Below, piece after piece: positions 49,897 through 63,900 of a DNA stretch of 64,000 nt; positions within the stretch are counted from its first letter, which is position 1, and each line of letters begins with the position of its first letter. The DNA is taken from the NCBI GenBank assembly GCA_039566865.1, contig CM076956.1, positions 11,419,511 to 11,483,510 of the forward strand, given 5' to 3'. Both the position numbers and the translations under genes were made by a program. The notes under the pieces are model-generated. The model was not told where the DNA came from. It saw only the letters and a program-made list of their open reading frames with translations, and did not search any database. Source of the DNA: Aurelia coerulea (lineage: Eukaryota > Cnidaria > Scyphozoa > Semaeostomeae > Ulmaridae).

Positions 49897-51978
49897 CTTT
49901 TTGGCAAAAATAAGGATTTGCAAAATTGATCGATTCTCGAGAAAAACAACCCTCCTTGGCCAAAAATAAAGATTTTCAAAGTCTGCTTATTTTACCGAAA
50001 AAGCGCAGCCTTTAGCCGTATTTTTTGGCACAGAGTAAGGATTTTCAAAATCAACCGATTTTACCGAAAAGGCCTCCTTGGCCAAAAATAGGGATTTTCA
50101 AAGTCGGCCTATTTGCCGAAAAACACAGTCCTTGGTCTTACATTCTGGCAAAAAACAAAGATTTTCAAAAGATGACCAAGTTAACTGAAAATGCAAAGCC
50201 TATAGCCTTGCATTATGGCCAAAAGTTGGGATTTTAAAGTCGGTCTATGTTATTGAAAAAGCAAAGCCTACCACCTTCCATGTTGAAAGAGCTGGATCAA
50301 TACGATCTTTAAGTGCAAAATCCTTTATTGCCATCAAATTCATAAACAGATGAAGCAGCTACTTGAACAATAGACATAGTAATGTCCTACCTTGAACTCC
50401 TGACCTTCGGACGGGTCTAATTGAGCCATGCTATCATTTTGGTTGTTTGCAAAGATATTGATTCGTGGCAATAATTATTGGTATCATAGTCCAGATAAAT
50501 GCACGTATCTTTATGAGAAACTGTAGGCTCAGTTTTTCAAGAATCAAGAAACCGTGTGCTACCTGGATAGGAAACATTTGTATATTGCAGCTAAATCCTG
50601 AAACTGTGCCTGGTTTCCAGTCACGCAGAAACATTTAAAACAAAAAATTCCTGTTTATACTTGTTTGAGACTGGTACATTTGAAACAATTGCAACAAACT
50701 GGGTCACCAAACATTTAAGAACCTCATAAGAAGCTTTTGGCAGCAAAAAGGCGTAAAATCTAAGAAACTGGCTTACAACTCAAGATTTAAGTTTCTTTTG
50801 AATAAAACCTGTATGTGCTTTATTCATTTTTCACAGGTAAAACAATAATTTATGATTAGAAGTAGGTAGAAATCATCATTAATTTGTAGTGTAAACATTT
50901 CGATTGTCAATTCCCATTTTCCAAATATATTGATGGCTGATTTTTATCACTTGCGGTTGACAATTTCAACTGTGTATCATTGCCATAGAACGCATATCAG
51001 AAACAATTTTTTTACAATTCTAACTGTTCTATTTTGCAATTTCTGTAAAGTGTCCAATCTGGTCACCCCTACAGCCCCCCTAGTTTTGACAAAAAGGTAA
51101 GGCTAGGCTGTGATCTTTGATTTTTGCCACAATAAGGGATTTCCCAAAAGATTTCGAAAATCGTTTATTTTCCCCAAAAAAAACAAAGGGTGTAGCCTTA
51201 CTTTTTTGCCAAAAATTGGGATTTTGAAAACCCTTTATTTTTTGCAAAAAAGCCAAGGGTATAGGCACTTTGGAAAAAGAATCCTTAGTTGTTAGCCAAA
51301 AATAGAGACTTTCGAAACTCCCTTATTTTTGCCAAAAAGCAAAGAGTATAGCCTTAGCTTTTGGCCAAAAACAGGATTTTCAATAATTACTTATTCTTAC
51401 CAAAAAGCAAAGGGTATAGTTTTACTCTTTAGCCAAAAATAGGGATTTTGAAAAATCCTTTAATTTGCTAAAGACTTTAGAAAATCCCTTATTTTTGCCA
51501 AAAAGCAAAGGGTATAGCCAGAAGCAAAGGGTATAGCCTTACTTCTTTGCCAAAAAAATATATTTTTAAAACTTCCTGTTTTTCCCAAAAAAGCAAGGGG
51601 TATAGCCTTACTTTTTAGCCAAAAATAGGGATTTTAAAAAATTCTTTATTTTGCCAAAGACTTTCGAAAATCCCATATTTTTGCCAAAAAGCAAAGGGTA
51701 TAGCCTTACTTTTTTGCCAAAAACAGGATTTTCAATAATTCCTTATTTTTGCCAAAAAGCAAAGGGTATAGCCTTACTTTTTGCCAAAAACAGGATTTTC
51801 AAATAATTCCTTATTTTTGCCAAAGAGCAAAGGGTATAGCCTTACTTTTTTGCCAAAAACAAGATTTTCAATAATTCCTTATTTTTGCCAAAAAGCAAAG
51901 GGTATAGCCTTAGTTATTTGCCAATCAATAATTCCTTATTTTTGCCAAAAACAGGATTATCAATAATTCCTTATTTTT
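49897..51978 (-). repeat. decayed satellite edge, opposite orientation
   Basis: About 30 irregular units of roughly 65-75 bp with ttttgccaaaaa, gggattttcaaaa, ttatttttgcc and aaaagcaaagggtatagcc. They align with the reverse complement of the 69-bp unit further right. The middle (about 50290-51070) holds non-satellite sequence. Confidence 0.85.
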
Positions 51979-54900
51979 CAGAAATACCGATTTTTGGGCA
52001 AAAGGTAAGGCTAACCCCTTTGCTTTTGTGCAAAAATAGGCCCTTTTCAGAAATACCGATTTTCGGGCAAAAAGTAAGGCTAACCCCTTTGCTTTTTGGC
52101 AAAAATAGGCCTTTTTCAGAAATACTGATTTTTGGGCAAAAAGTAAGGCTAACACCTTTGCTTTTTAGCAAAAATTGGCCCTTTTCAGAAATACCGATTT
52201 TTGGGCAAAAAGTAAAGCTAACCCCTTTGCTTTTTGGCAAAAATAGGCCCTTTTCAGAAATACTGATTTTTGGGCAAAAAGTAAGGATAACCCCTTTGCT
52301 TTTTAGCAAAAATAGGCCCTTTTCAGAAATACCGATTTTGGGGCAAAAAGTAAGGCTAACCCCTTTGCTTTTTGGCAAAAATAGGCCCTTTTCAGAAATA
52401 CTGATTTTTGGGCAAAAAGTAAGGCTAACCCCTTTGCTTTTTAGCAAAAATAGGCCCTTTTCAGAAATACCGATTTTGGGGCAAAAAGTAAGGCTAACTC
52501 CTTTGCTTTTCGGCAAAAATAGGCCTTCTTCAGAAATACTGATTTTTGGGCAAAAAGTAAGGCTAACCCCTTTGCTTTTTTGCAAAAATAGGCCCTTTTC
52601 ACAAATACCGATTTTTGGGCAAAAAAGTCAGGCTAGCCCCTTTGCTTTTTGGCAAAAATTGGCCCTTTTCAGAAATACCGATTTTGAAGCAAAACGTTAG
52701 GCTAACCCCCCCCTGCTTTTTGGCAAAAATAGGCCCTTTTCAGAAATACCGAAGTTTGGGCAAAAAGTAAGGCTAACCCCTTTCCTTTTTTGCAAAAATA
52801 CGCCCTTTTCAGAACTACTGATTTTTGGGCAAAAAGTAAGGCTAACACCTTTGCTTTTTAGCAAAAATTGGCCCTTTTCAGAAATACCGATTTTTGGGCA
52901 AAAAGTAAGGCTAACCCCTTTGCTTTTTGGCAAAAATAGGCCCTTTTCAGAAATACTGATTTTTGGGCAAAAAGTAAGGCTAACCCCTTTGCTTTTTAGC
53001 AAAAATAGGCCCTTTTCAGAAATACCGATTTTGGGGCAAAAAGTAAGGCTAACTCCTTTGCTTTTCGGCAAAAATAGGCCTTCTTCAGAAATACTGATTT
53101 TTGGGCAAAAAGTAAGGCTAACCCCATTGCTTTTTTGCAAAAATAGGCCCTTTTCAGAAATACTGATTTTGGGGCAAAAAGTAAGGCTAACCCCTTTGCT
53201 TTTTAGCAAAAATAGGCCCTTTTCAGAAATACCGATTTTGGGGCAAAAAAGTCAGGCTAGCCCCTTTGCTTTTTGGCAAAAATTGGCCCTTTTCAGAAAT
53301 ACCGATTTTGAAGCAAAACGTTAGGCTAACCCCCCCCCCTGCTTTTTGGCAAAAATAGGCCCTTTTCAGAAATACCGAAGTTTGGGCAAAAAGTAAGGCT
53401 AACCCCTTTCCTTTTTTGCAAAAATACGCCCTTTTCAGAACTACCGATTTTTGGGCAAAAAGTAAGGCTAACCCCTTTGCTTTTTAGCAAAAATAGCCTT
53501 TTCCAGAAATACTGATTTTTTGGCAAAAAGTAAGGCTAACCCCTTTGCTCTTTAGCAAAAATAGGCCATTTTCAGAAATACCGATTTTGGGGCAAAAGTA
53601 AGGCTAACCCCTTTCCTTTTTTGCAAAAATAGGCCTTTTTCAGAAATACTGATTTTTGGGCAAAAAGTAAGGCTAACACCTTTGCTTTTTAGCAAAAATT
53701 GGCCCTTTTCAGAAATACCGATTTTTGGGCAAAAAGTAAGGCTAACCCCTTTGCTTTTTGGCAAAAATAGGCCCTTTTCAGAAATACTGATTTTTGGGCA
53801 AAAAGTAAGGCTAACCCCTTTGCTTTTTAGCAAAAATAGGCCCTTTTCAGAAATACCGATTTTGGGGCAAAAAGTAAGGCTAACTCCTTTGCTTTTCGGC
53901 AAAAATAGGCCTTCTTCAGAAATACTGATTTTTGGGCAAAAAGTAAGGCTAACCCCATTGCTTTTTTGCAAAAATAGGCCCTTTTCAGAAATACCGATTT
54001 TGGGGCAAAAAGTAAGGCTAACCCCTTTGCTTTTTAGCAAAAATAGGCCCTTTTCAGAAATACCGATTTTGGGGCAAAAAGTAAGGCTAACCCCTTTGCT
54101 TTTTGGAACAAAAATAGGCCCTTTTCAAAAAATACCGATTTTGAAGCAAAACGTTAGGCTAACGCCCCCCCCTGCTTTTTGGCAAAAATAGGCCCTTTTC
54201 AGAAATACCGATTTTTGGGCAAAAAGTAAGGCTAACCCCTTTGCTTTTTGGCAAAAATAGGCCCTTTTCAGAAAATACCGATTTTGGGGCAAAACGTTAG
54301 GCTAACCCCCCCCCCCCGCTTTTTGGCAAAAATAGGCCCTTTTCAGAAATACCGATTTTTGGGCAAAAAGTAAGGCTAACCCCTTTGCTTTTTTGCAAAA
54401 ATAGGCCCTTTTCAGAAATACCGATTTTTGGGCAAAAAGTAAGGCTAACCCCTTTGCTTTTTTGCAAAAATAGGCCATATTCAGAAATACCGATTTTTGG
54501 GCAAAAAGTAAGACTAACCCCTTTGCTTTTTTGCAAAAATAGGCCCTTTTCAGAAATTCCGATTTTTGGGCAAAAAGTAAGGCTAACCCCTTTGCTTTTT
54601 GGCAAAAATAGGCCCTTTTCAGAAATACCGATTTTTGGTCAAAAAGTAAGGCTAACCCCTTTGATTTTTTGCAAAAATAGGCCCTTTTCAGAAATACCGA
54701 TTTTTGGGCAAAAAGTAAGGCTAACCCCTTTGCTTTTTTGCAAAAATAGGCCCTTTTCAGAAAAACCGATGTTTGGGGAAAAGTAAGGCTAACCCCTTTG
54801 CTTTTTGGCAAAAATAGGCCCTTTTCAGAAAATACCGATTTTGGGGCGAAAAGTAAGGCTAACCCCTTTGCTTTTTGGCAAAAATAGGCCCTTTTCAGAA

Positions 54901-57900
54901 ATTACCGATTTTGGGGCAAAACGTTAGGCTAAACCCTTTGCTTTTTGGCAAAAATAGGCCCTTTTCAGAAATACCGATTATTGGGCAAAAAGTAAGGCTA
55001 ACCCCTTTCCTTTTTTGCAAAAATAGGCCCTTTTCAGAAATAACGATTTTTGGGCAAAAAGTAAGGCTAACCCCTTTGCTTTTTTGCAAAAATAGGCCCT
55101 TTTCAGAAATACCGATTTTCGGGCAAAAAGTAAGGCTAACCCATTTGCTTTTTTGCAAAAATAGGCCATATTCAGAAATACCGATTTTTGTGCAAAAAGT
55201 AATGCTAACCCCTTTGCTTTTTTGCAAAAATAGGCCCTTTTCAGAAATACCGATTTTTGGGCAAAAAGTAAGGCTAACCCCTTTGCTTTTTGGCAAAAAT
55301 AGGCCCTTTTCAGAAAATACCGATTTTGAAGCAAAACGTTAGGCTAACCCCCCTGCTTTTTGGCAAAAATAGGCCCTTTTCAGAAATACCGAATTTTGGG
55401 CAAAAAGTAAGGCTAACCCCTTTGCTTTCTAGCAAAAATAGGCCCTTTTCAGAAATACCGATTTTGGGGCAAAAAGTAAGGCTAACCCCTTTGCTTTTTG
55501 GCAAAAATAGTTTCTTTTCAGAAATACCGATTTTTGGGCAAAAAGTAAGGCTAACCCCTTTGCTTTTTGGCAAAAATAGGCCCTTTTCAGAAATACCGAT
55601 TTTTGGGCAAAAAGTAAGGCTAACCCCTTTGCTTTTTTGCAAAAAATAGGCCATATTCAGAAATACCGATTTCTGGGCAAAAAGTAAGGCTAACCCCTTT
55701 GCTTTTTGGCAAAAATTGGCCCTTTTCAGAAATACCGATTTTTGGGCAAAAAGTAAGGCTAACCCCTTTGCTTTTTTGCAAAAATAGGCCCTTTTTCAGA
55801 AATACCGATTTTTGGGCAAAAAGTAAGGCTAACCCCTTTGCTTTTTTGCAAAAATAGGCCCTTTTCAGAAATACCGATTTTGGGGCAAAAAGTAAGGCTA
55901 ACCCCTTTGCTTTTTGGCAAAAATAGGCCCTTTTCAGAAAATACCGATTTTGAAGCAAAACGTTAGGCTAACCCCCCCCCCCCCCCCGCTTTTTGGCAAA
56001 AATAGGCCCTTTTCAGAAATAACGATTTTTGGGCAAAAAGTAAGGCTAACCCCTTTGCTTTTTTGCAAAAATAGGCCCTTTTCAGAAATACCGATTTTCC
56101 GGCAAAAAGTAAGGCTAACCCATTTGCTTTTTTGCAAAAATAGGCCATATTCAGAAATACCGATTTTTGTGCAAAAAGTAATGCTAACCCCTTTGCTTTT
56201 TTGCAAAAATAGGCCCTTTTCAGAAATACCGATTTTTGGGCAAAAAGTAAGGCTAACCCCTTTGCTTTTTGCAAAAATAGGCCCTTTTCAGAAATACCGA
56301 TTTTTGGGCAAGAGGTAAGGCTAACCCCTTTGCTTTTTAGCAAAAATAGGCCCATTTCAAAAATACCGATTTTTGGGCAAAAAGTAAGGCTAACCCCTTT
56401 CCTTTTTTGCAAAAATAGGCCTATTTCAGAAATACTGATTTTTGGGCAAAAAGTAAGGCTAACCCCTTTGCTTTTTAGCAAAAATAGGACCTTTTCAGAA
56501 ATACCGATTTTGGGGCAAAAAGTAAGACTAACCCCTTTGCTTTTTGGCAAAAACAGGCCCTTTTCAGAAAATACCGATTTTGGGGCAAAACGTTAGGCTA
56601 ACCCCCCCCCCCCCGCTTTTTGGCAAAAATAGGCCCTTTTCAGAAATACCGATTTTGGGCAAAAAGTAAGGCTAACCCCTTTGCTTTTTAGCAAAAATAG
56701 GCCCTTTTCAGAAATACCGATTTTTGGGCAAAAAGTAAGGCTAACCCCTTTGCTTTTTTGCAAAAATAGGCCCTTTTCAGAAATAACGATTTTTGGGCAA
56801 AAAGTAAGGCTAACCCCTTTGCTTTTTAGCAAAAATAGGCCCTTTTCAGAAATACCGATTTTTGGGCAAAAAGTAAGGCTAACCCCTTTGCTTTTTGGCA
56901 AAAATAGGCCCTTTTCAGAAATACGATTTTTGGGCAAAAAGTAAGGCTAACCCCTTTGCTTTTTTGCAAAAATAGGCCCTTTTCAGAAATACCGATTTTT
57001 GGGCAAAAAGTAAGGCTAACCCCTTTCCTTTTTTGCAAAAATAGGCCTTTTTCAGAAATACTGATTTTTGGGCAAAAAGTAAGGATAACCCCTTTGCTTT
57101 TTAGCAAAAATAGGCCCTTTTCAGAAATACCGATTTTGGGGCAAAAAGTAAGACTAACCCCTTTGCTTTTTGGGAAAAATAGGCCCTTTTCAGAAAATAC
57201 TGATTTTGGGGCAAAACGTTAGGCTAACCCCTTTGCTTTTTTGCAAAAATAGGCCCTTTTCAGATATACAAATTTTTGGGCAAAAAGTAAGGCTAACCCC
57301 TTTGCTTTTTTTGCAAAAATAGGCCATATTCAGAAATACCGATTTTTGTGCAAAAAGTAAGGCTAACCCCTTTGCTTTTTTGCAGAAAAAGGCCCTTTTC
57401 AGAAATACCGATTTTTGGGCAAAAAGTAAGGCTAACCCCTTTGCTTTTTAGCAAAAATAGGCCCTTTTCAGAAATACCGATTTTTGGGCAAAAAGTAAGG
57501 CTAACCCCTTTGCTTTTTGGCAAAAATAGGCCCTTTTCAGAAATACCGATTTTTGGGCAAAAAGTAAGGCTAACCCCTTTGCTTTTTGGCAAAAATAGGC
57601 CCTTTTCAGAAATACCGATTTTTGGGCAAAAAGTAAGGCTAACCCCTTTGCTTTTTGGCAAAAATAGGCCCTTTTCAGAAATACCGATTTCTAGGCAAAA
57701 AGTAAGGCTAACCCCTTTGCTTTTTTGCAAAAATAGGCCCTTTTCAGAAATACCGATTTTTGGGCAAAAAGTAAGGCTAACCCCTTTGCTTTTTGGCAAA
57801 AATTGGCCCTTTTCAGAAATACCAATATTTGGGCAAAAGGTAAGGCTAACCCCTTTGCTTTTTTGCAAAAATAGGCCCTTTTCAGAAATACCGATTTTTG

Positions 57901-60900
57901 GGCAAAAAGTAAGGCTAACCCCTTTGCTTTTTTGCAAAAATAGGCCCTTTTCAGAAATACCGATTTTTGGGCAAAAAGTAAGGCTAACCCCTTTGCTTTT
58001 TTGCAAAAATAGGCCCTTTTCAGAAATACCGATTTTTGGGCAAAAAGTAAGGCTAACCCCTTTGCTTTTTTGCAAAAATAGGCCCTTTTCAGAAATACCG
58101 ATTTTGGGGCAAAAAGTAAGGCTAACCCATTTGCTTTTTGGAAAAAATTGGCCCTTTTCAGAAATACCGATATTTGGGCAAAAGGTAAGGCTAACCCCTT
58201 TGTTTTTTGCAAAAATAGGCCCTTTTCAGAAATACCGATTTTTGGGCAAAAAGTAAGGCTAACCCCTTTGCTTTTTGGCAAAAATTGGCCCTTTTCAGAA
58301 ATACCGATTTTTGGGCAAAAAGTAAGGCTAACCCCTTTGCTTTTTAGCAAAAATAGGCCCTTTTCAGAAATACCGATTTTTGGGCAAAAAGTAAGGCTAA
58401 CCCCTTTGCTTTTTGGCAAAAATAGGCCCTTTTCAGAAATACCGATTTTTGGGCAAAAAGTAAGGCTAACCCCTTTGCTTTTTTGCAAAAATAGGCCCTT
58501 TTCAGAAATACCGATTTTTGGGCAAAAAGTAAGGCTAACCCCTTTGTTTTTTGGCAAAAATAGGCCCTTTTCAGAAATACCGATTTTTGGGCAAAAAGTA
58601 AGGCTAACCCCTTTGCTTTTTTGCAAAAATAGGCCCTTTTCAGAAATACCGATTTTTTGGCAAAAAGTAAGGCTAACCCCTTTGCTTTTTGGCAAAAATT
58701 GGCCCTTTTCAGAAATACCGATTTTTGGGCAAAAGGTAAGGCTAACCCCTTTGCTTTTTTGCAAAAATAGGCCCTTTTCAGAAATACCGATTTTTGGGCA
58801 AAAAGTAAGGCTAACCCCTTTGCTTTTTTGCAAAAATAGGCCCTTTTCAGAAATACCGATTTTTGGGCAAAAAGTAAGGCTAACCCCTTTGCTTTTTGGC
58901 AAAAATTGGCCCTTTTCAGAAATACCGATTTTTGGGCAAAAAGTAAGGCTAACCCCTTTGCTTTTTAGCAAAAATAGGCCCTTTTCAGAAATACCGATTT
59001 TTGGGCAAAAAGTAAGGCTAACCCCTTTGCTTTTTGGCAAAAATTGGCCCTTTTCAGAAATACCGATTTTTGGGCAAAAAGTAAGGCTAACCCCTTTGCT
59101 TTTTTGCAAAAATAGGCCCTTTTCAGAAATACCGATTTTTGGGCAAAAAGTAAGGCTAACCCCTTTGCTTTTTTGCAAAAATAGGCCCTTTTCAGAAATA
59201 CCGATTTTTTGGCAAAAAGTAAGGCTAACCCCTTTCCTTTTTTGCAAAAATAGGCCCTTTTCAGAAATACCGATTTTTGGGCAAAAAGTAAGGCTAACCC
59301 CTTTCCTTTTTTGCAAAAATAGGCCCTTTTCAGAAATACCGATTTTTGGGCAAAAAGTAAGGCTAACCCCTTTGCTTTTTAGCAAAAATAGGTCCTTTTC
59401 AGAAATACCGATTTTTGGGCAAAAAGTAAGGCTAACCCCTTTGCTTTTTGGCAAAAATAGGCCCTTTTCAGAAATACCGATTTTTGGGCAAAAAGTAAGG
59501 CTAACCCCTTTGCTTTTTGGCAAAAATAGGCCCTTTTCCGAAATACAGATTTCTAGGCAAAAAGTAAGGCTAACCCCTTTCCTTTTTTGCAAAAATAGGC
59601 CCTTTTCAGAAATACCGATTTTTGGGCAAAAAGTAAGGCTAACCCCTTTGCTCTTTGGCAAAAATTGGCCCTTTTCAGAAATACCGATTTTTGGGCAAAA
59701 AGTAAGGCTAACCCCTTTGCTTTTTTGCAAAAATAGGCCCTTTTCAGAAATACCGATTTTTGGGCAAGAGGTAAGGCTAACCCCTTTGCTTTTTGGCAAA
59801 AAATTGGCCCTTTTCAGAAATACCGATATTTGGGCAAAAGGTACGGCTAACCCCTTTGTTTTTTTGCAAAAATAAGCCCTTTTCAGAAATACCGATTTTT
59901 GGGCAAAAAGTAAGGCTAACCCCTTTGCTTTTTTGCAAAAATAGGCCCTTTTCAGAAATACCGATTTTTGGGCAAAAAGTAAGGCTAACCCCTTTGCTTT
60001 TTTGCAAAAATAGGCCCTTTTCAGAAATACCGATTTTTGGGCAAAAAGTAAGGCTAACCCCTTTGCTTTTTTGCAAAAATAGGCCCTTTTCAGAAATACC
60101 GATTTTTGGGCAAAAAGTAAGGCTAACCCCTTTGCTTTTTTGCAAAAATAGGCCCTTTTCAGAAATACCGATTTTTGGGCAAAAAGTAAGGCTAACCCCT
60201 TTGCTTTTTGGCAAAAATAGGCCCTTTTCAGAAATACCGATTTTTGGGCAAAAAGTAAGGCTAACCCCTTTGCTTTTTGGCAAAAATAGGCCCTTTTCAG
60301 AAATACCGATTTTGGGGCAAAAAGTAAGGCTAACCCCTTTGCTTTTTTGCAAAAATAGGCCCTTTTCAGAAATACCGATTTTTGGGCAAAAAGTAAGGCT
60401 AACCCCTTTGCTTTTTGGGAAAAAATTGGCCCTTTTCAGAAATACCGATATTTGGGCAAAAGGTAAGGCTAACCCCTTTGCTTTTTGGCAAAAATAGGCC
60501 CTTTCAGGAATACCGATTTTTGGGCAAAAGGTAAGGCTAACCCCTTTGCTTTTTGGCAAAAATAGGCCCTTTTCAGAAATACCGATTTTTGGGCAAAAAG
60601 TAAGGCTAACCCCTTTGCTTTTTTGCAAAAATAGGCCCTTTTCAGAAATACCGATTTTTGGGCAAAAAGTAAGGCTAACCCCTTTGCTTTTTAGCAAAAA
60701 TAGGCCCTTTTCAGAAATACCGATTTTTGGGCAAAAAGTAAGGCTAACCCCTTTGCTTTTTTGCAAAAATTGGCCCTTTTCAGAAATACCGATTTTTGGG
60801 CAAAAAGTAAGGCTAACCCCTTTGCTTTTTGGCAAAAATAGGCCCTTTTCAGAAATACCGATTTTTGGGCAAAAAGTAAGGCTAACCCCTTTGCTTTTTT

Positions 60901-63900
60901 GCAAAAATATGCCCTTTTCAGAAATACCGATTTTTGGGCAAAAAATAAGGCTAACCCCTTTGCTTTTTTGCAAAAATAGGCCCTTTTCAAAAAAAACCGA
61001 TTTTTTGGCAAAAAGTAAGGCTAACCCCTTTGCTTTTTGGCAAAAATAGGCCCTTTTCAGAAATACCGATTTTTGGGCAAAAGGTAAGGCTAACCCCTTT
61101 GCTTTTTGCAAAAATAGGCCCTTTTCAGAAATACCGATTTTTGGGCAAAAAGTAAGGCTAACCCCTTTGCTTTTTTGCAAAAATAGGCCCTTTTCAGAAA
61201 TACCGATTTTTGGGCAAAAAGTAAGGCTAACCCCTTTGCTTTTTGGCAAAAATTGGCCCTTTTCAGAAATACCGATTTTTGGGCAAAAGGTAAGGCTAAC
61301 CCCTTTGCTTTTTGCAAAAATAGGCCCTTTTCAGAAATACAGATTTCTAGGCAAAAAGTAAGGCTAACCCCTTTGCTTTTTTGCAAAAATAGGCCCTTTT
61401 CAGAAATACCGATTTTTGGGCAAAAAGTAAGGCTAACCCCTTTGCTTTTTTGCAAAAATAGGCCCTTTTCAGAAATACCGATTTTTGGGCAAAAAGTAAG
61501 GCTAACCCCTTTGCTTTTTGGCAAAAATAGGCCCTTTTCAGAAATACAGATTTCTAGGCAAAAAGTAAGGCTAACCCCTTTGCTTTTTTGCAAAAATAGG
61601 CCCTTTTCAGAAATACCGATTTTTGGGCAAAAAGTAAGGCTAACCCCTTTGCTTTTTGGCAAAAATTGGCCCTTTTCAGAAATACCGATTTTTGGGCAAA
61701 AAGTAAGGCTAACCCCTTTGCTTTTTTGCAAAAATAGGCCCTTTTCAGAAATACCGATTTTTGGGCAAGAGGTAAGGCTAACCCCTTTGCTTTTTGGCAA
61801 AAAATTGGCCCTTTTCAGAAATACCGATATTTGGGCAAAAGGTACGGCTAACCCCTTTGTTTTTTTTGCAAAAATAAGCCCTTTTCAGAAATACCGATTT
61901 TTGGGCAAAACGTAAGGCTAACCCCTTTGCTTTTTTACAAAAATAGGCCCTTTTCAGAAATACCGATTTTTTGGCAAAAAGTAAGGCTAACCCCTTTGCT
62001 TTTTTGCAAAAATAGGCCCTTTTCAGAAATACTGATTTTTCGGCAAAAAGTAAGGCTAACCCCTTTGCTTTTTTGCAAAAATAGGCCCTTTTCAGAAATA
62101 CCGATTTTTGGGCAAAAAGTAAGGCTAACCCCTTTGCTTTTTGGCAAAAATTGGCCCTTTTCAGAAATACCGATATTTGGGCAAAAGGTAAGGCTAACCC
62201 CTTTGCTTTTTTGCAAAAATAGGCCCTTTTCAGAAATACCGATTTTTGGGCAAAAAGTAAGGCTAACCCCTTTGCTTTTTTGCAAAAATAGGCCCTTTTC
62301 AGAAATACCGATTTTTTGGCAAAAAGTAAGGCTAACCCCTTTCCTTTTTTGCAAAAATAGGCCCTTTTCAGAAATACCGATTTTTGGGCAAAAAGTAAGG
62401 CTAACCCCTTTGCTTTTTAGCAAAAATAGGTCCTTTTCAGAAATACCGATTTTTGGGCAAAAAGTAAGGCTAACCCCTTTGCTTTTTGGCAAAAATAGGC
62501 CCTTTTCAGAAATACCGATTTTTGGGCAAAAAGTAAGGCTAACCCCTTTGCTTTTTGGCAAAAATAGGCCCTTTTCAGAAATACCGATTTTGGGGCAAAA
62601 AGTAAGGCTAACCCCTTTGCTTTTTTGCAAAAATAGGCCCTTTTCAGAAATACCGATTTTTGGGCAAAAAGTAAGGCTAACCCCTTTGCTTTTTGGGAAA
62701 AAATTGGCCCTTTTCAGAAATACCGATATTTGGGCAAAAGGTAAGGCTAACCCCTTTGCTTTTTGGCAAAAAAAAAGCCCTTTCAGGAATACCGATTTTT
62801 GGGCAAAAGGTAAGGCTAACCCCTTTGCGTTTTGGCAAAAATAGGCCCTTTTCAGAAATACCGATTTTTGTGCAAAAAGTAAGGCTAACCCCTTTGCTTT
62901 TTTGCAAAAATAGGCCCTTTTCAGAAATACCGATTTTTGGGCAAAAAGTAAGGCTAACCCCTTTGCTTTTTGGCAAAAATAGGCCCTTTTCAGAAATACC
63001 GATTTTTGGGCAAAAAGTAAGGCTAACCCCTTTCCTTTTTTGCAAAAATAGGCCCTTTTCAGAAATACCGATTTTTGGGCAAAAAGTAAGGCTAACCCCT
63101 TTGCTTTTTTGCAAAAATAGGCCCTTTTCAGAAATACCGATTTTTGGGCAAAAAGTAAGGCTAACCCCTTTACTCTTTAGCAAAAATAGGCCCTTTTCAG
63201 AAATACCGATTTTCGGGCAAAAAGTAAGGCAAACCCCTTTGCTTTTTTGCAAAAATTGGCCCTTTTCAGAAATACCGATTTTTGGGCAAAAAGTAAGGCT
63301 AACCCCTTTGCTTTTTTGCAAAAATAGGCCCTTTTCAGAAATACCGATTTTTTGGCAAAAAGTAAGGCTAACCCCTTTCCTTTTTTGCAAAAATAGGCCC
63401 TTTTCAGAAATACCGATTTTTGGGCAAAAAGTAAGGCTAACCCCTTTCCTTTTTATTCAAAAATAGGCCCTTTTCAGAAATACCGATTTTTGGGCAAAAA
63501 GTAAGGCTAACCCCTTTGCTTTTTAGCAAAAATAGTTCCTTTTCAGAAATACCGATTTTTGGGCAAAAAGTAAGGCTAACCCCTTTGCTTTTTGGCAAAA
63601 ATAGGCCCTTTCAGGAATACCGATTTTTGGGCAAAAGGTAAGGCTAACCCCTTTGCTTTTTGGCAAAAATAGGCCCTTTTCAGAAATACCGATTTTTTGG
63701 CAAAAAGTAAGGCTAACCCCTTTGCTTTTTTGCAAAAATAGGCCCTTTTCAGAAATACCGATTTTTAGGCAAAAAGTAAGGCTAACCCCTTTGCTTTTTT
63801 GCAAAAATAGGCCCTTTTCAGAAATACCGATTTTTGGGCAAAAAGTAAGGCTAACCCCTTTACTTTTTAGCAAAAATAGGCCCTTTTCAGAAATACCGAT

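Noticed and set aside
57691..59799. 702-codon open frame on the minus strand and similar frames on both strands from 51.9 to 63.9 kb
   Set aside because: They follow from a stop-free 69-bp unit whose length is divisible by three. Common variants are non-synonymous and there is no start context, splice pattern or known domain.
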